NCBI GenBank assembly: GCA_002796165.1
Contig: PCWF01000258.1
Location: forward strand, 1 to 22,744
Direction of reading: 5' to 3'
Source: Nitrospinae bacterium CG11_big_fil_rev_8_21_14_0_20_56_8
Lineage (GTDB): Bacteria > Nitrospinota > Nitrospinia > Nitrospinales > VA-1
DNA: 22,744 bases
This document shows, in pieces, positions 15,362-22,744 of the stretch. Every line of letters starts with the position of its first letter. Within the stretch, counting starts at the first letter, position 1. The notes beneath the pieces are model-generated. The model made no database searches and was not told where the DNA came from. It worked only from the letters and a program-made list of their open reading frames with translations. Made by a program: the position numbers and the translations under genes.

Positions 15362-17134
15362 ATGATTTATCTCGTATTTCCTTCTTCGTGGCATCCATCT
15401 CAACCCTATCTGAGTTTACCCAGTCTTAAGGGATTCTTGCATCAGCACGGTATCATGGACGTGATGCAAAGAGACCTCGCGATCGAACTGCTCGACGATC
15501 TTTGCACCTGGGAAAAAACCAAGCCCCTCTACGAACGCATTGTCCGCGAGTTGAACGAACTTGGGTCCCGGCCCCGGCTTTCCGAGTTCGAACGGCAGAA
15601 GTTGGCCAAGCTGAGGGAAGCCGAGGAAGTCATTCCCGCCCTTAAAGGCCAGATTGATTCCGCGACGGCCTCGCTCCGGTGCGACGATTTCTACGATCTC
15701 GATCGTTACATGGAGAGCCTCAAGATCATCGATGTATGGCTCGACAACATACTCGCTCCGTATTTCCCTTCCTCCCTGACGGTGATCGGAAGTCAGCTTC
15801 GCTTTTCTCCCTATTCGTCCCGGGAGATTCTCGAATCCTTCAAAAACCCGCAGGAAAATTTCTTCTACGATCTTTACGAAAAATGGTACCTGCCTTCCAT
15901 TCTGGCCGAGGATATCGATATCCTGGGGATCTCCGTCACCTCGGTGGAGCAGATTATTCCAGGGCTGACGCTGGCTTATCTGGTCCGGCAGTACCGGAAA
16001 GATATCCATATCTGCATCGGCGGGAGCGTATTCACCAAGTTGGTGGACCGGATGGAACGCGACGGCACTCCGCTGTTCCAGTTTGTGGACAGTTTTATCG
16101 TGCACGAAGGGGAGACGCCCTTGTTGAGCCTCGTCAATGCCTATCGGGGGGATGGGGACCTGAGCCAGGTTCCGAACCTGGTGTACGAAGTTGACGGCAA
16201 GGTCAAAGTGAACCGGCCCTTCGCCAAGGAAGATCTCAATGCGCTTCCGGTTCCCGATTTCGATGGAATGCCCTTCGACCTTTACCTTTCTCCGGAGCGG
16301 GTTTTACCGGTTATGGGATCACGCGGGTGCTACTGGGAACGGTGCGCATTCTGTTCTATTCCCTTCGATCACATGGATTTTCATGTCCGATATGCGGAAA
16401 CGGTGGTTCGCGACGTCAAAACGCTTCAGGAACGGTACGGCGCAAATTATTTCTTCTTTACCGACGAGGCGCTCCCCATTAATTTTCTCCGAACCTTTGC
16501 TTCCAAATTGATCGAGGAAAAGGTGGACGTTCAATGGACGGGCGAACTCAAATTTGAAAAGAGCCTGTTGCGGGACAACCGGCTTGACCTGCTATACAAG
16601 GCCGGATGCCGCAAACTTATTTTCGGTCTGGAGTCCCACAACCAGAGAGTGCTCGACGCGATGAAGAAAGGGGTCGAGCTTTGGGTGGTGGACCAGACCG
16701 TGGAAGAGTGTATCCGCATTGGTATTGCCATGCATTGTTACCTGATCTGCGGTTTCCCAACCGAAACCCGCGAGGAAGTTCTGGATTCGGTCAACTTTAT
16801 CCTGAACAACCGTAAACTGCTTGAATCCCCCGGGTTCTCCTGCATCATTTCCCAGTTTGACCTGGAAAAGGGAACCCCGATCGAGAAAAATCCCGCCGAG
16901 TGGAAAATTACCCGTATCTACAACCCCCCCGATCACGACCTGGGTTTGGGATATTCCTACGATATTTCGGTGGGAATGAATTCCGATGAAGCGGAAACGG
17001 TTTACCGGGAATTTTCTGAAAAGTTGGCGCGCGAAGTAATGACCTTCCCGGACAACTATTCCCTGTCGGATGGATTGCTTTACCTGGGATACCGCCAGAA
17101 AGAGAATATCCGCGAACGCCTGACCCCCGCCTGA
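15362..17134 (+). CDS. B12-binding-type radical SAM protein
   Basis: A 590-residue protein. The N-terminal half (about 1-300) has the alpha/beta pattern of a cobalamin-binding-like domain, including DILGISVTSVEQIIPG and HICIGGSVFTKL; a canonical DxHxxG base-off B12 motif is not evident. The radical SAM domain follows (about 310-530). Its cluster motif is C323-x4-C328-x2-C331 (GCYWERCAFC), a longer first gap than the usual Cx3Cx2C. Next come FFTDEALPINFL, the GELKFEK segment and LIFGLESHNQRVLDAMKKG with its conserved glutamate, then MHCYLICGFPTETREEV. The family makes 5'-deoxyadenosyl radicals for methylation, ring contraction or other difficult steps; the substrate is not predictable. It follows the cupin gene by 30 nt and is closed by a terminator. 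Confidence 0.85.
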   Translation: MIYLVFPSSWHPSQPYLSLPSLKGFLHQHGIMDVMQRDLAIELLDDLCTWEKTKPLYERIVRELNELGSRPRLSEFERQKLAKLREAEEVIPALKGQIDSATASLRCDDFYDLDRYMESLKIIDVWLDNILAPYFPSSLTVIGSQLRFSPYSSREILESFKNPQENFFYDLYEKWYLPSILAEDIDILGISVTSVEQIIPGLTLAYLVRQYRKDIHICIGGSVFTKLVDRMERDGTPLFQFVDSFIVHEGETPLLSLVNAYRGDGDLSQVPNLVYEVDGKVKVNRPFAKEDLNALPVPDFDGMPFDLYLSPERVLPVMGSRGCYWERCAFCSIPFDHMDFHVRYAETVVRDVKTLQERYGANYFFFTDEALPINFLRTFASKLIEEKVDVQWTGELKFEKSLLRDNRLDLLYKAGCRKLIFGLESHNQRVLDAMKKGVELWVVDQTVEECIRIGIAMHCYLICGFPTETREEVLDSVNFILNNRKLLESPGFSCIISQFDLEKGTPIEKNPAEWKITRIYNPPDHDLGLGYSYDISVGMNSDEAETVYREFSEKLAREVMTFPDNYSLSDGLLYLGYRQKENIRERLTPA

Positions 17135-17141
17135 TTTTTCC

Positions 17142-17168
17142 CGCCTCCCGCGAGTGGGGCGCTTTTTT
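17142..17168 (+). terminator. Intrinsic terminator after the radical SAM gene
   Basis: CGCCTC (17142-17147) pairs with GGGGCG (17156-17161), with one G-U pair and an 8-nt loop, then C and six T (17163-17168). It sits directly after the plus-strand stop. Its T-run overlaps the stop codon of the convergent gene. Confidence 0.65.
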
Positions 17169-17853
17169 AGATTCCCATCACCAGACTGAACATGGGAACC
17201 CAGCCCATCCGGGATAAATGCTCCCGGCGCACGTCCGAAATTTCAATGTCCAGACGATTCATGGGATCGATGGGAATGGATTTCTGCACGGTTACGGGAT
17301 CTCCGTTTACAAATGCATCGGCAATCAGGACCACCTGGAGGGCTCGTTGATCGTTTTTCAGGGTGAGATTAAGCCGGGATCCGGAAAAATCCAGCTTCTG
17401 AAAGTATTTCGATTCTATCGTCTTGCTCAACTCCTTGAATAGACCCTGGTGCAGAAGCATCTCCACCTCGATGCCGCCGATTTGATCGGAAATTTTCGAC
17501 AGAATCCCGAACGTGCTCCGTGTTTTCATTTTCCACGCGTCCCGGGAAGCGGTCACGGGGATGTCGATGGTGGCTAAAAGGTAGGTTTCCATCCCCGACT
17601 GCTCGCAGGTCTTGGGGGTGAAATTGATAAAAAATCGTTCCAGGCTTGCACCTAAATTAGCGCGCTCATTCTGGCATGTATCCAGAGACGACATTTCCAA
17701 CCGCAAGGTGCCGGGAGTCAGGATGGTTTCCTTGTGTCCAAAAGCGACATTCATCAGATCCCCGATGATGACATCTCCGGAAACGTTGATTTTGCATCCC
17801 GCCATCCAGAATGCAATGGATAAAAGGATCAGACATCGCATGAATAAAATCAT
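17167..17853 (-). CDS. Lipoprotein of unknown function
   Basis: A 228-residue predicted lipoprotein. The ATG at 17853 is chosen because GAGGA (17862-17858) lies four bases before it; the in-frame codon five residues upstream is a TTG. The signal peptide (MILFMRCLILLSIAFWMAGC) ends in M-A-G-C with the lipid cysteine at residue 20. The mature part begins KINVSGDVIIGDLMNVAFG, reminiscent of small exported proteins whose mature N-terminus reads 'CKxxVSGDV'; I cannot name the family with confidence. Two further cysteines (in SSLDTCQNE and PKTCEQSG) could form a disulfide. It is convergent with the radical SAM gene and divergent from the CBS gene. Confidence 0.7.
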   Translation of the reverse strand: MILFMRCLILLSIAFWMAGCKINVSGDVIIGDLMNVAFGHKETILTPGTLRLEMSSLDTCQNERANLGASLERFFINFTPKTCEQSGMETYLLATIDIPVTASRDAWKMKTRSTFGILSKISDQIGGIEVEMLLHQGLFKELSKTIESKYFQKLDFSGSRLNLTLKNDQRALQVVLIADAFVNGDPVTVQKSIPIDPMNRLDIEISDVRREHLSRMGWVPMFSLVMGI

Positions 17854-17896
17854 CGGGTCCTCGTTCAAGGAAGGTGATTATTTGGGATTTAAAAAC

Positions 17897-17915
17897 TTCG
17901 GTTCCGGAATCCGAA
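17897..17915. promoter_or_regulatory. Near-palindrome in the divergent promoter region
   Basis: TTCGG and CCGAA arms (17897-17901, 17911-17915) enclose a palindromic TTCCGGAA (17902-17909). It lies 22 nt upstream of the CBS gene -35 box and between the two divergent genes, a typical operator position. No regulator is identified. Confidence 0.3.
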
Positions 17916-17936
17916 CAAACAACGCGGCTCAAAAAA

Positions 17937-17966
17937 TTGACACACGCGTTTATTTTAAATTATTAT
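17937..17966 (+). promoter_or_regulatory. Sigma70-type promoter of the CBS gene
   Basis: A perfect -35 TTGACA (17937-17942), an 18-nt spacer and TATTAT (17961-17966). The start near 17973 supports the ATG at 18009 rather than the longer open frame, which begins upstream of this promoter. Confidence 0.7.
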
Positions 17967-18008
17967 ATGCCCCCTTGGGAGGCTAAGTTTTGTCGCCGCG
18001 TGGGAATA

Positions 18009-18644
18009 ATGAATAAAATACGGAATTACATGATCGAAAAACTGGTGAGCGTGGATTACCAAAATATGGTGCTCCGCGCCTCCCAGGTTATGCGCGATTC
18101 CGACACCAGTTCCATTCTCGTTAAAAGGGATGATGAGTATTTGGGAATCGTGACGGATTGGGATTTAACCCGCAAGGTGATCGCCGCCGAGAAGGATCCC
18201 GCGAAGGTTCTTGTGTCCGAGGTGATGAGCAAGCCCCTCATTTGCCTGGATTCAGACCTCCCCATGGACGAGGCGTTTTTCCAAATGAGGAAGTATCGCG
18301 TCCGGCATATCCTGGTTACGAGGGAGAAGAAGGTTGTCGGGATATTATCGTCCCGCGATTGTGCGACCTATTTCAACCAGAAATTCGGCAAAAACACGGA
18401 TCCCGTCGCCAAGTTCTGGAGCAATTACGAATGTCTGTTCGGGGAGACGGCTTTCCAGAATGCCGTGAAGGAACTGATCGTGGAATACCGCAAGAGTATC
18501 CCCCAGACCTGCAAGACCGCAGGAGCAATTGACGGAGGAGAATCTCTGCCCCGGGTTGCGCAATACGCCGAAGAAGAAGGCTTTGCCGATTTGGCCGAGG
18601 TCCTTCGGCTGGTTGAAAATCCCAACTTGAATTACAATTCCTGA
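18009..18644 (+). CDS. Two-CBS-domain protein with C-terminal helical extension
   Basis: A 211-residue cytoplasmic protein. A tandem CBS pair (Bateman module) covers about residues 8-125: CBS1 includes SSILVKRDDEYLGIVTDWDL and CBS2 includes VRHILVTREKKVVGILSSRD. Each ends in the G-I-V/L-T/S-x-x-D segment used for adenosine-nucleotide binding, so it probably senses AMP, ATP, SAM or a related ligand. The C-terminal part (about 130-211) is helical, contains two cysteines and ends LADLAEVLRLVENP; I cannot assign it. The ATG at 18009 fits the promoter just upstream; the frame is open 45 codons further, but that stretch overlaps the -35/-10 boxes. Small CBS-pair proteins regulate enzymes or transporters by direct contact; the partner here is unknown. 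Confidence 0.85.
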   Translation: MNKIRNYMIEKLVSVDYQNMVLRASQVMRDSDTSSILVKRDDEYLGIVTDWDLTRKVIAAEKDPAKVLVSEVMSKPLICLDSDLPMDEAFFQMRKYRVRHILVTREKKVVGILSSRDCATYFNQKFGKNTDPVAKFWSNYECLFGETAFQNAVKELIVEYRKSIPQTCKTAGAIDGGESLPRVAQYAEEEGFADLAEVLRLVENPNLNYNS

Positions 18645-18696
18645 AACTTCCAGTCCCCCCTCGGTAGTCCTGGAAAATTTTCCTTAACTAATTGTA

Positions 18697-18823
18697 CATG
18701 GTTTTCCGGAAGCGGGGGTTGCGTTTTCTGGAGAGTGGTAAACGAATATTTGAAAATTACAACCGCTTCACAATTGGGCGTGGTTTTCCCGGAGTTCCTG
18801 TTGCGCTTCCTGGAGGATGGAAA
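18697..18823. repeat. Degenerate tandem copy of the CDF gene 3' end
   Basis: The 45 nt at 18779-18823, which encode the last residues of the CDF transporter on the minus strand, resemble 18697-18741, 82 nt further on and outside the gene (about 31 of 45 positions match by hand alignment). Translated on the minus strand the outer copy reads LQKTQPPLPENHVQL against LQEAQQELRENHAQL in the gene. This looks like an old partial duplication or a former longer gene end. Confidence 0.5.
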
Positions 18824-19394
18824 TGGAAGATTTGAACACCACACCCGCGATGGCGATGCCGACCACAAGATCGGGCCAGGCTTCACCGGTCAGGAATACC
18901 CCGCCCCCGGCGGCGAGAACACCGGCATTGGCGAGTGCGTCGTTCCGGGAGCAGAGCCAGATGGAGCGCATGTTCAGATCGTCCTTGCGGCGCTTGAGAA
19001 GGAGCCAGGCACAGACAAGGTTGACACAAAGAGCGAGAAATCCCACTCCCCCGATTACGGGCGCGAGGGGTTGGGCGGAATTTAAAAACTCAAATAGGCA
19101 ATGGACCAGAATCCCAAGGGCGAACGAGACCATGACGAGGCCTTTGAGGATGGCCGCACGCACCTGCCAAATTGCGGCCATGTTGATCACCATCAAGGTA
19201 AATCCATACAGCGTGGCATCTCCCAGCATATCGAGGGAATCGGCCATCAACGCGTTGGATTCGGCCAGCAGACCCGAAGCGGCCTCGATAAAAAACATGG
19301 CCAGGTTGAGATATAACACGGTCCAGAGAATCCGCTTCTTGGAATTTTCCGCCTGAAGCGAATCGGTTTCGAAGGGTTTGCAACAATCGCTCAT
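18768..19394 (-). CDS. Short CDF-family metal cation exporter
   Basis: A 208-residue inner-membrane protein of the cation diffusion facilitator type, which exports divalent metals in exchange for protons. Five to six hydrophobic helices start at LYLNLAMFFIEAASGLL (about 27-43). The helix-2 metal site reads MADSLDMLGDA with D55 and D59 (DxxxD), and the helix-5 site reads CSRNDALANAGVL with C148 and D152 (CxxxD). Classical Zn exporters have HxxxD at both, so the metal may differ; the SRND..AN.GVL segment marks a recognisable subgroup of short CDF proteins. It also lacks the C-terminal cytoplasmic domain of most CDFs, ending soon after the last helix, and begins with a CC pair (MSDCCKP). It lies 130 nt beyond the end of the metal-uptake operon, on the same strand. 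Confidence 0.85.
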   Translation of the reverse strand: MSDCCKPFETDSLQAENSKKRILWTVLYLNLAMFFIEAASGLLAESNALMADSLDMLGDATLYGFTLMVINMAAIWQVRAAILKGLVMVSFALGILVHCLFEFLNSAQPLAPVIGGVGFLALCVNLVCAWLLLKRRKDDLNMRSIWLCSRNDALANAGVLAAGGGVFLTGEAWPDLVVGIAIAGVVFKSSISILQEAQQELRENHAQL

Positions 19395-19524
19395 GGATGT
19401 TGCGGAGAAAGTGAGATGGGGCTGGGGGCGACAGAAAGCATATATTTATGATACAGGCAAATCGGGATAAAAATCAAATGACCCTTGAGGATTTCGGAAA
19501 AGATTCGTCATGGTCCGAAAATCT

Positions 19525-20349
19525 TTATGGGCGAGGGGCGGAAATCAGTCTTGTTATCAGGACGAAAAGGAACACCGCTCCAAACGCGCACACCAGCGTG
19601 GCGCCGGTGGGTAGATCCAGGTAATAGGACACGCCCAGTCCCATCAGGCTGGTGAAAGCACTTAGGATCGACGCGGAAAAGAACTGCCGATAAATGGATT
19701 TCGTAAACAGGGTCCCACATACCGAAGGGATGATGAGGAGTGTGAAGACCAGAAATACTCCTGCCTTGTCCACCGAAAAGACGATGACCGCTCCCAGGGT
19801 CAGGTAAAAGAGGAAGTCCCAGATCCACAGGCGGAACTCCGCAATCAGGGTAATCCCGTAAGACTCGGATACGGCGACGAACTTTCGGTGAAAGACGGCG
19901 TGCAGGGTTCCGACGGCAAGAACGGCGAGGGTGAGTTTGCCCACCCCGTCCCAGGTGATCCACAGCACCGATCCGTTCAACATGCTTCGGATATGTTCCG
20001 CCCCATGCGGCGACCGGCTCGCAAGGATCAACGCGAAGGAGGCGCTCACCACGTACACAATGCCGATCACCGCTTCCTGGGAAATTCTGACGCGGGCGGT
20101 TTTGATCCAGGTGAAGAAGGCGGCTCCCGCAAGGACAAAGAGGAATGAGAGAATGGAGACCCAACCCGATTCGTGGTCGAAATCGAACGCGAAGGCGACG
20201 GTGGTTCCCATGGCCGCCAGTTGGGCGAGGGAAAGATCCACGAAAATAATCTCCCTCCGTAAAACGTGGACCCCGAACCAGGCATAGGTTATTCCCAGGA
20301 GGATGCAGGCCACTGCCGGTGCTTGAAGTAAAGTCAGCCCCAGATTCAT
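19525..20349 (-). CDS. Metal ABC transporter permease, ZnuB/MntB (ABC-3) family
   Basis: A 274-residue inner-membrane permease of the ABC-3 family, which imports Zn, Mn or Fe. It has about eight hydrophobic segments and the family's HVLRREIIFVDLSLAQLAAMG region (near 27-47). Further family segments are the EAVIGIVYVVSASFALILAS stretch (near 92-110) and the SYGITLIAEFRLWIWDFLFY loop. Its ATG overlaps the TGA of the binding-protein gene as ATGA, showing tight translational coupling. The matching ATPase gene is not next to it, nor anywhere in the window. Confidence 0.9.
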   Translation of the reverse strand: MNLGLTLLQAPAVACILLGITYAWFGVHVLRREIIFVDLSLAQLAAMGTTVAFAFDFDHESGWVSILSFLFVLAGAAFFTWIKTARVRISQEAVIGIVYVVSASFALILASRSPHGAEHIRSMLNGSVLWITWDGVGKLTLAVLAVGTLHAVFHRKFVAVSESYGITLIAEFRLWIWDFLFYLTLGAVIVFSVDKAGVFLVFTLLIIPSVCGTLFTKSIYRQFFSASILSAFTSLMGLGVSYYLDLPTGATLVCAFGAVFLFVLITRLISAPRP

Positions 20350-21281
20350 GATTTCTCCCCCGATTGAAATGCGGCGGCCATCCGTTCCACAAGGTAATCG
20401 AACAATCCTATGTAATCCGTAACCTCATCCACGCCCCCCGTTGAGACGGGCATGCTGAGAATCCGCGCGCCGGTTTTGGACGCGAGCAGTTCGGAAAATC
20501 GGGTTTCATGGTAATTGGCCGCCAAAATAATCTTTATCTTTTCCCGGTTCATTTTGTTTGCGAGATCGGCCAGGTGGCGGGGAGACGGGGGCACTCCGGG
20601 TTTATCTTCCAGAGTTCCCACCGATTGGATGCCGAACCGGTGCAAAAAATAACTCCAGGTCGTGTGGTAAGTCACCACGCGCTTGTCGGGAATTGCATCC
20701 AGCCTTGATTGCCATTCGATAATTTTGCTTTCAAGCTTTTGACGGAAACGATTCCAATTGTCCGTATAACCCGCCGCATTTTCCGGATCCAATTCCTTGA
20801 GTTTTTCGGCAATGGCGGAAGCCATCATGAGTCCGTTCTCCGGATCCAGATGGTAGTGGGGATTTCCCAGGGGATGTATATCCCCCCGCGACCGGTCCAC
20901 CTCTCCCACGGGAACCTCCAGCGGAACAATCGCTGACGACAGGTTGAGCAGGCCTTTGCCCCCAGGCATGATCTGCGGATTTCTGGCGCCACGAATCAAT
21001 AGCGGGAGCCAACCCACTTCCAATTCCAGTCCCTGATAAATGAGCAGGTCGGCCCGGTTGGCCTTGACCATGTAACTGGGTTTGGCTTCGATGTAATGGG
21101 TGTCTTGATAACCTCGGGTGATGGCGGAGACCTCGACTTTATCCCTCCCGATCTCCGTCGTGATCGACGCGATATCCTCCGTCGTGGTGACGATGCGAAT
21201 TTCCGCGTGGGATATTTGCGGCAGGATCAGGGTTAAAAAAAGGAATGTTGAATAAATATAATATTTTTTCTGGAAGGTCAT
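20346..21281 (-). CDS. Periplasmic metal-binding protein, ZnuA/TroA family (cluster A-I)
   Basis: A 311-residue solute-binding protein of a metal ABC importer. The open frame extends 88 codons upstream, but the ATG at 21281 has AGGGA upstream and gives a normal signal peptide (MTFQKKYYIYSTFLFLTLIL..., cleavage after SHA at 26). Metal ligands expected for the family are seen at H62 (QDTHYIEAKP), H142 in NPHYHLDPENG and H206 (TYHTTWSYFL), with the fourth ligand probably acidic near the C-terminus. There is a second histidine at H144 and a mild His/Asp-rich loop (RSRGDIHPLGNPHYH) but no long histidine tract. Zn is the usual cargo but Mn or Fe cannot be excluded. It follows the outer-membrane gene by 40 nt and overlaps the permease by 4 nt, so the three genes are one operon. 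Confidence 0.9.
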   Translation of the reverse strand: MTFQKKYYIYSTFLFLTLILPQISHAEIRIVTTTEDIASITTEIGRDKVEVSAITRGYQDTHYIEAKPSYMVKANRADLLIYQGLELEVGWLPLLIRGARNPQIMPGGKGLLNLSSAIVPLEVPVGEVDRSRGDIHPLGNPHYHLDPENGLMMASAIAEKLKELDPENAAGYTDNWNRFRQKLESKIIEWQSRLDAIPDKRVVTYHTTWSYFLHRFGIQSVGTLEDKPGVPPSPRHLADLANKMNREKIKIILAANYHETRFSELLASKTGARILSMPVSTGGVDEVTDYIGLFDYLVERMAAAFQSGEKS

Positions 21282-21321
21282 GATTGATTTCCCTGTTGCG
21301 TTCGGTTTGGATTCGGACTTG

Positions 21322-22494
21322 TCAGTAATTGTGTGCCGGATGCGACCCGAAGGTGTAATTGAGCTGTAAAAACACCTGATGTTCATCCGTGGTGAAATGG
21401 TTGAGACGGTTGTATTGAAGCCGAAAAGCCGAAAACTCGCTTGGGGCAAACGCCAGAAGCGTACTCCAGCGGTTTTTTTCTTCCGTGACGTTTTCCTTGA
21501 TTGTTGAAAAATCATAGCGTCCCTGGATCCACCAACTCCGGGCAAACTGGTACTGGACCATAGTGTAGGCCCCCGCCCGGACCTGGTCCCGCGAGGACGT
21601 CAAAAACTCGGTTTGCCAGATCAGGGTCTGGTGGCGCTCTCGCCCTCCCGGTTTCCATTTGAACGTGAGGTCTGCGCCGGAGACATACGTCGTATCGTAA
21701 TCGCGGGAGTTCACGTCGTTTTTCCCGGTGGCAAAGGATCCCCCTGCCTCCAGGGTGACATCGTCCGTCAGATCCCAAAGATTTTTCAGGTTTGCGAGAT
21801 AGAGGAAGTCATCGTTCAGCTTGCCGTTGAACTGGACGTCATTGCTCCCTTCCAAAAACTGAAAACTCAATTCGGAAAAATAGGGTAGAGGGAGAAGATA
21901 ACTTAACCCCACGCCGATTTCATTTAAACCCTCCTCTCCGAAAATGTCTTCGTTGACTAAAGGGGGATCGATAAAGGGGAATGCGTGCGTGTGGAGCCGG
22001 TTATGCTTGCCAAAGGAGGAATAGAATTTCCCCGCCTTGAAGGACAGGTTTTGAGCAACCAGTATCTCGGCGATGGTTTCCTCCACGTTTACCGTTTGAG
22101 TGCCTTCGATGGACAGTACGAGATCCGCTTTCAGCCAGGTATCGACCCAGGATGAAAACACCAGCTCGACTTCCTGAATCCTCATCCCGGTTCGAGTTTC
22201 GCGGGTCTGGTCGGCGTTGCCCTGGTCAACATAGGTTCCAAGGGCCAGGACGTTGGCGCTTATGGCAGGGTTGAACGCGCGGGACACGCCGGTGGAGGTG
22301 GAAGATTCAGATACGGTATTCCGGCTTGCAGTCGGGGCTTGGGTATCCGTGTTTTTTTCTTTTTCCAGTTTTTCCAGTCTTTGTTCGAGTTTGCGGATCT
22401 TTTCCTTCACCAGTTCGGTCTCCTCCGCGTAAGCCGGAGACAGACAATTCAAAAATAAAATTCCAATCGGGATCAGGTACCGGGTTCTCATCAT
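21322..22494 (-). CDS. Outer-membrane beta-barrel protein linked to metal uptake
   Basis: A 390-residue exported protein: signal peptide (MMRTRYLIPIGILFLNCLSP, cleavage after AYA at 23), a short coiled coil (about 29-47, KEKIRKLEQRLEKLEKEK), a Ser/Thr linker and then a porin-like barrel of amphipathic strands (about 70-390, such as VELVFSSWVDTWLKADLVLS). It ends with a strand HQVFLQLNYTFG followed by the His-containing tail SHPAHNY. The architecture resembles outer-membrane proteins often encoded next to zinc ABC importers, where a terminal HxxH-type tail may help capture metal; that link is from memory of the family. It has a good ribosome site (GGAAAG) and starts the operon with the ZnuA-like and permease genes. 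I saw no clear Zur-type operator in the 250 nt upstream. Confidence 0.8.
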   Translation of the reverse strand: MMRTRYLIPIGILFLNCLSPAYAEETELVKEKIRKLEQRLEKLEKEKNTDTQAPTASRNTVSESSTSTGVSRAFNPAISANVLALGTYVDQGNADQTRETRTGMRIQEVELVFSSWVDTWLKADLVLSIEGTQTVNVEETIAEILVAQNLSFKAGKFYSSFGKHNRLHTHAFPFIDPPLVNEDIFGEEGLNEIGVGLSYLLPLPYFSELSFQFLEGSNDVQFNGKLNDDFLYLANLKNLWDLTDDVTLEAGGSFATGKNDVNSRDYDTTYVSGADLTFKWKPGGRERHQTLIWQTEFLTSSRDQVRAGAYTMVQYQFARSWWIQGRYDFSTIKENVTEEKNRWSTLLAFAPSEFSAFRLQYNRLNHFTTDEHQVFLQLNYTFGSHPAHNY

Positions 22495-22744
22495 TTTTCT
22501 TTCCGCGTATAGGGTGAGACATACCGTTTCCTTACGTTCGTATCTGGAAGAGAGGAAATGGATGTCAGAAGTTTAAAGGAACCAACAAAGCGGGCAGTCC
22601 CGGGAATCTTCGGTTTGAAATTCACGCGTCACACCCACGTTCCAGAGTGGGCGGATACTGGCCGAAGGGTAGTGTCAAGAAAGTTTCGCACTTTTGATTT
22701 TGGAAATTCCTCGGTTCAGGTCTGTAGTGGTTGAGCCTGTGGAC
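22495..22744. other. Upstream region of the metal-uptake operon, to the window edge
   Basis: No gene is supported. The promoter of the outer-membrane-protein gene should lie here but no strong -35/-10 pair is seen on the minus strand. The outer part (about 22671-22744, starting GGTAGTGTCAAGAAAGTTTC) reads like the end of an insertion sequence or dispersed repeat, but only one end is visible. Confidence 0.3.

Noticed and set aside
17874..18008. Longer N-terminus for the CBS protein
   Set aside because: It would start upstream of a good promoter whose -35/-10 boxes fall inside the extension, and the added residues match no CBS protein feature.
19508..20392. A 294-codon minus-strand frame overlapping the permease
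   Set aside because: Same strand, other frame: rich in Arg/Pro/Gly and without membrane segments, while the other frame is a clear ABC-3 permease.
22495..22600. Zur-type operator upstream of the metal-uptake operon
   Set aside because: I could not find an AT-rich palindrome of the expected form.

Overview
The window reads as chromosomal DNA of a Gram-negative bacterium. Supporting signs are signal peptides and lipoboxes, an outer-membrane barrel protein, periplasmic solute capture, sigma70-like promoters and a moderately high GC content. The mix of genes (a secreted caspase-like protein, long TPR proteins, HDOD and hybrid-kinase signalling, B12-type radical SAM, complex I/formate dehydrogenase subunits) would suit Nitrospinota or a deltaproteobacterium-like lineage. 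That placement is inference; no marker gene here settles it.

Layout. (1) 1-1448, minus strand: a NuoE-like thioredoxin-fold [2Fe-2S] subunit followed by the N-terminal part of a NuoG/FdhA-like iron-sulfur subunit cut by the window edge. They are driven by a strong promoter with an inverted repeat beside it. (2) 1938-3968, plus: an exported caspase-like protein with an EF-hand-like loop, a long coiled coil and a cysteine-containing C-terminal domain. (3) 7573-4018, minus: an Amt ammonium transporter and a 758-residue exported protein made almost entirely of TPRs, probably one transcript. (4) 8517-7909, minus: a YajG-like lipoprotein. (5) 8792-12254, plus: a tight three-gene signalling operon (small HD-GYP-N-like protein, HDOD protein, hybrid histidine kinase with two receivers). 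(6) 12376-12688: a gene-free block with a 105-nt direct repeat and successive palindromes. (7) 12756-13235, minus: a small exported protein. (8) 13447-14499, plus: a receiver domain fused through one membrane helix to an outside DUF1566/Lcl_C-like domain. (9) 14579-14656, minus: tRNA-Pro(GGG) with its own terminator. (10) 15014-17134, plus: a cupin and a B12-type radical SAM protein, closed by a terminator. (11) 17167-18644: a divergent pair, a lipoprotein (minus) and a two-CBS protein (plus). (12) 18768-19394, minus: a short CDF metal exporter. (13) 22494-19525, minus: a metal-uptake operon with outer-membrane protein, periplasmic binding protein and ABC permease, but no ATPase gene in the window.

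How they may work together. The right end handles transition metals: uptake from the outer membrane inward, with an exporter next to it. The centre is regulatory, with receivers, kinase, HDOD and CBS proteins. The left end is energy metabolism and ammonium uptake. No CRISPR array, complete insertion sequence, phage module or recognisable defence island was seen. The least explained items are the receiver-TM-DUF1566 fusion, the secreted caspase-like protein and the intergenic repeat block.
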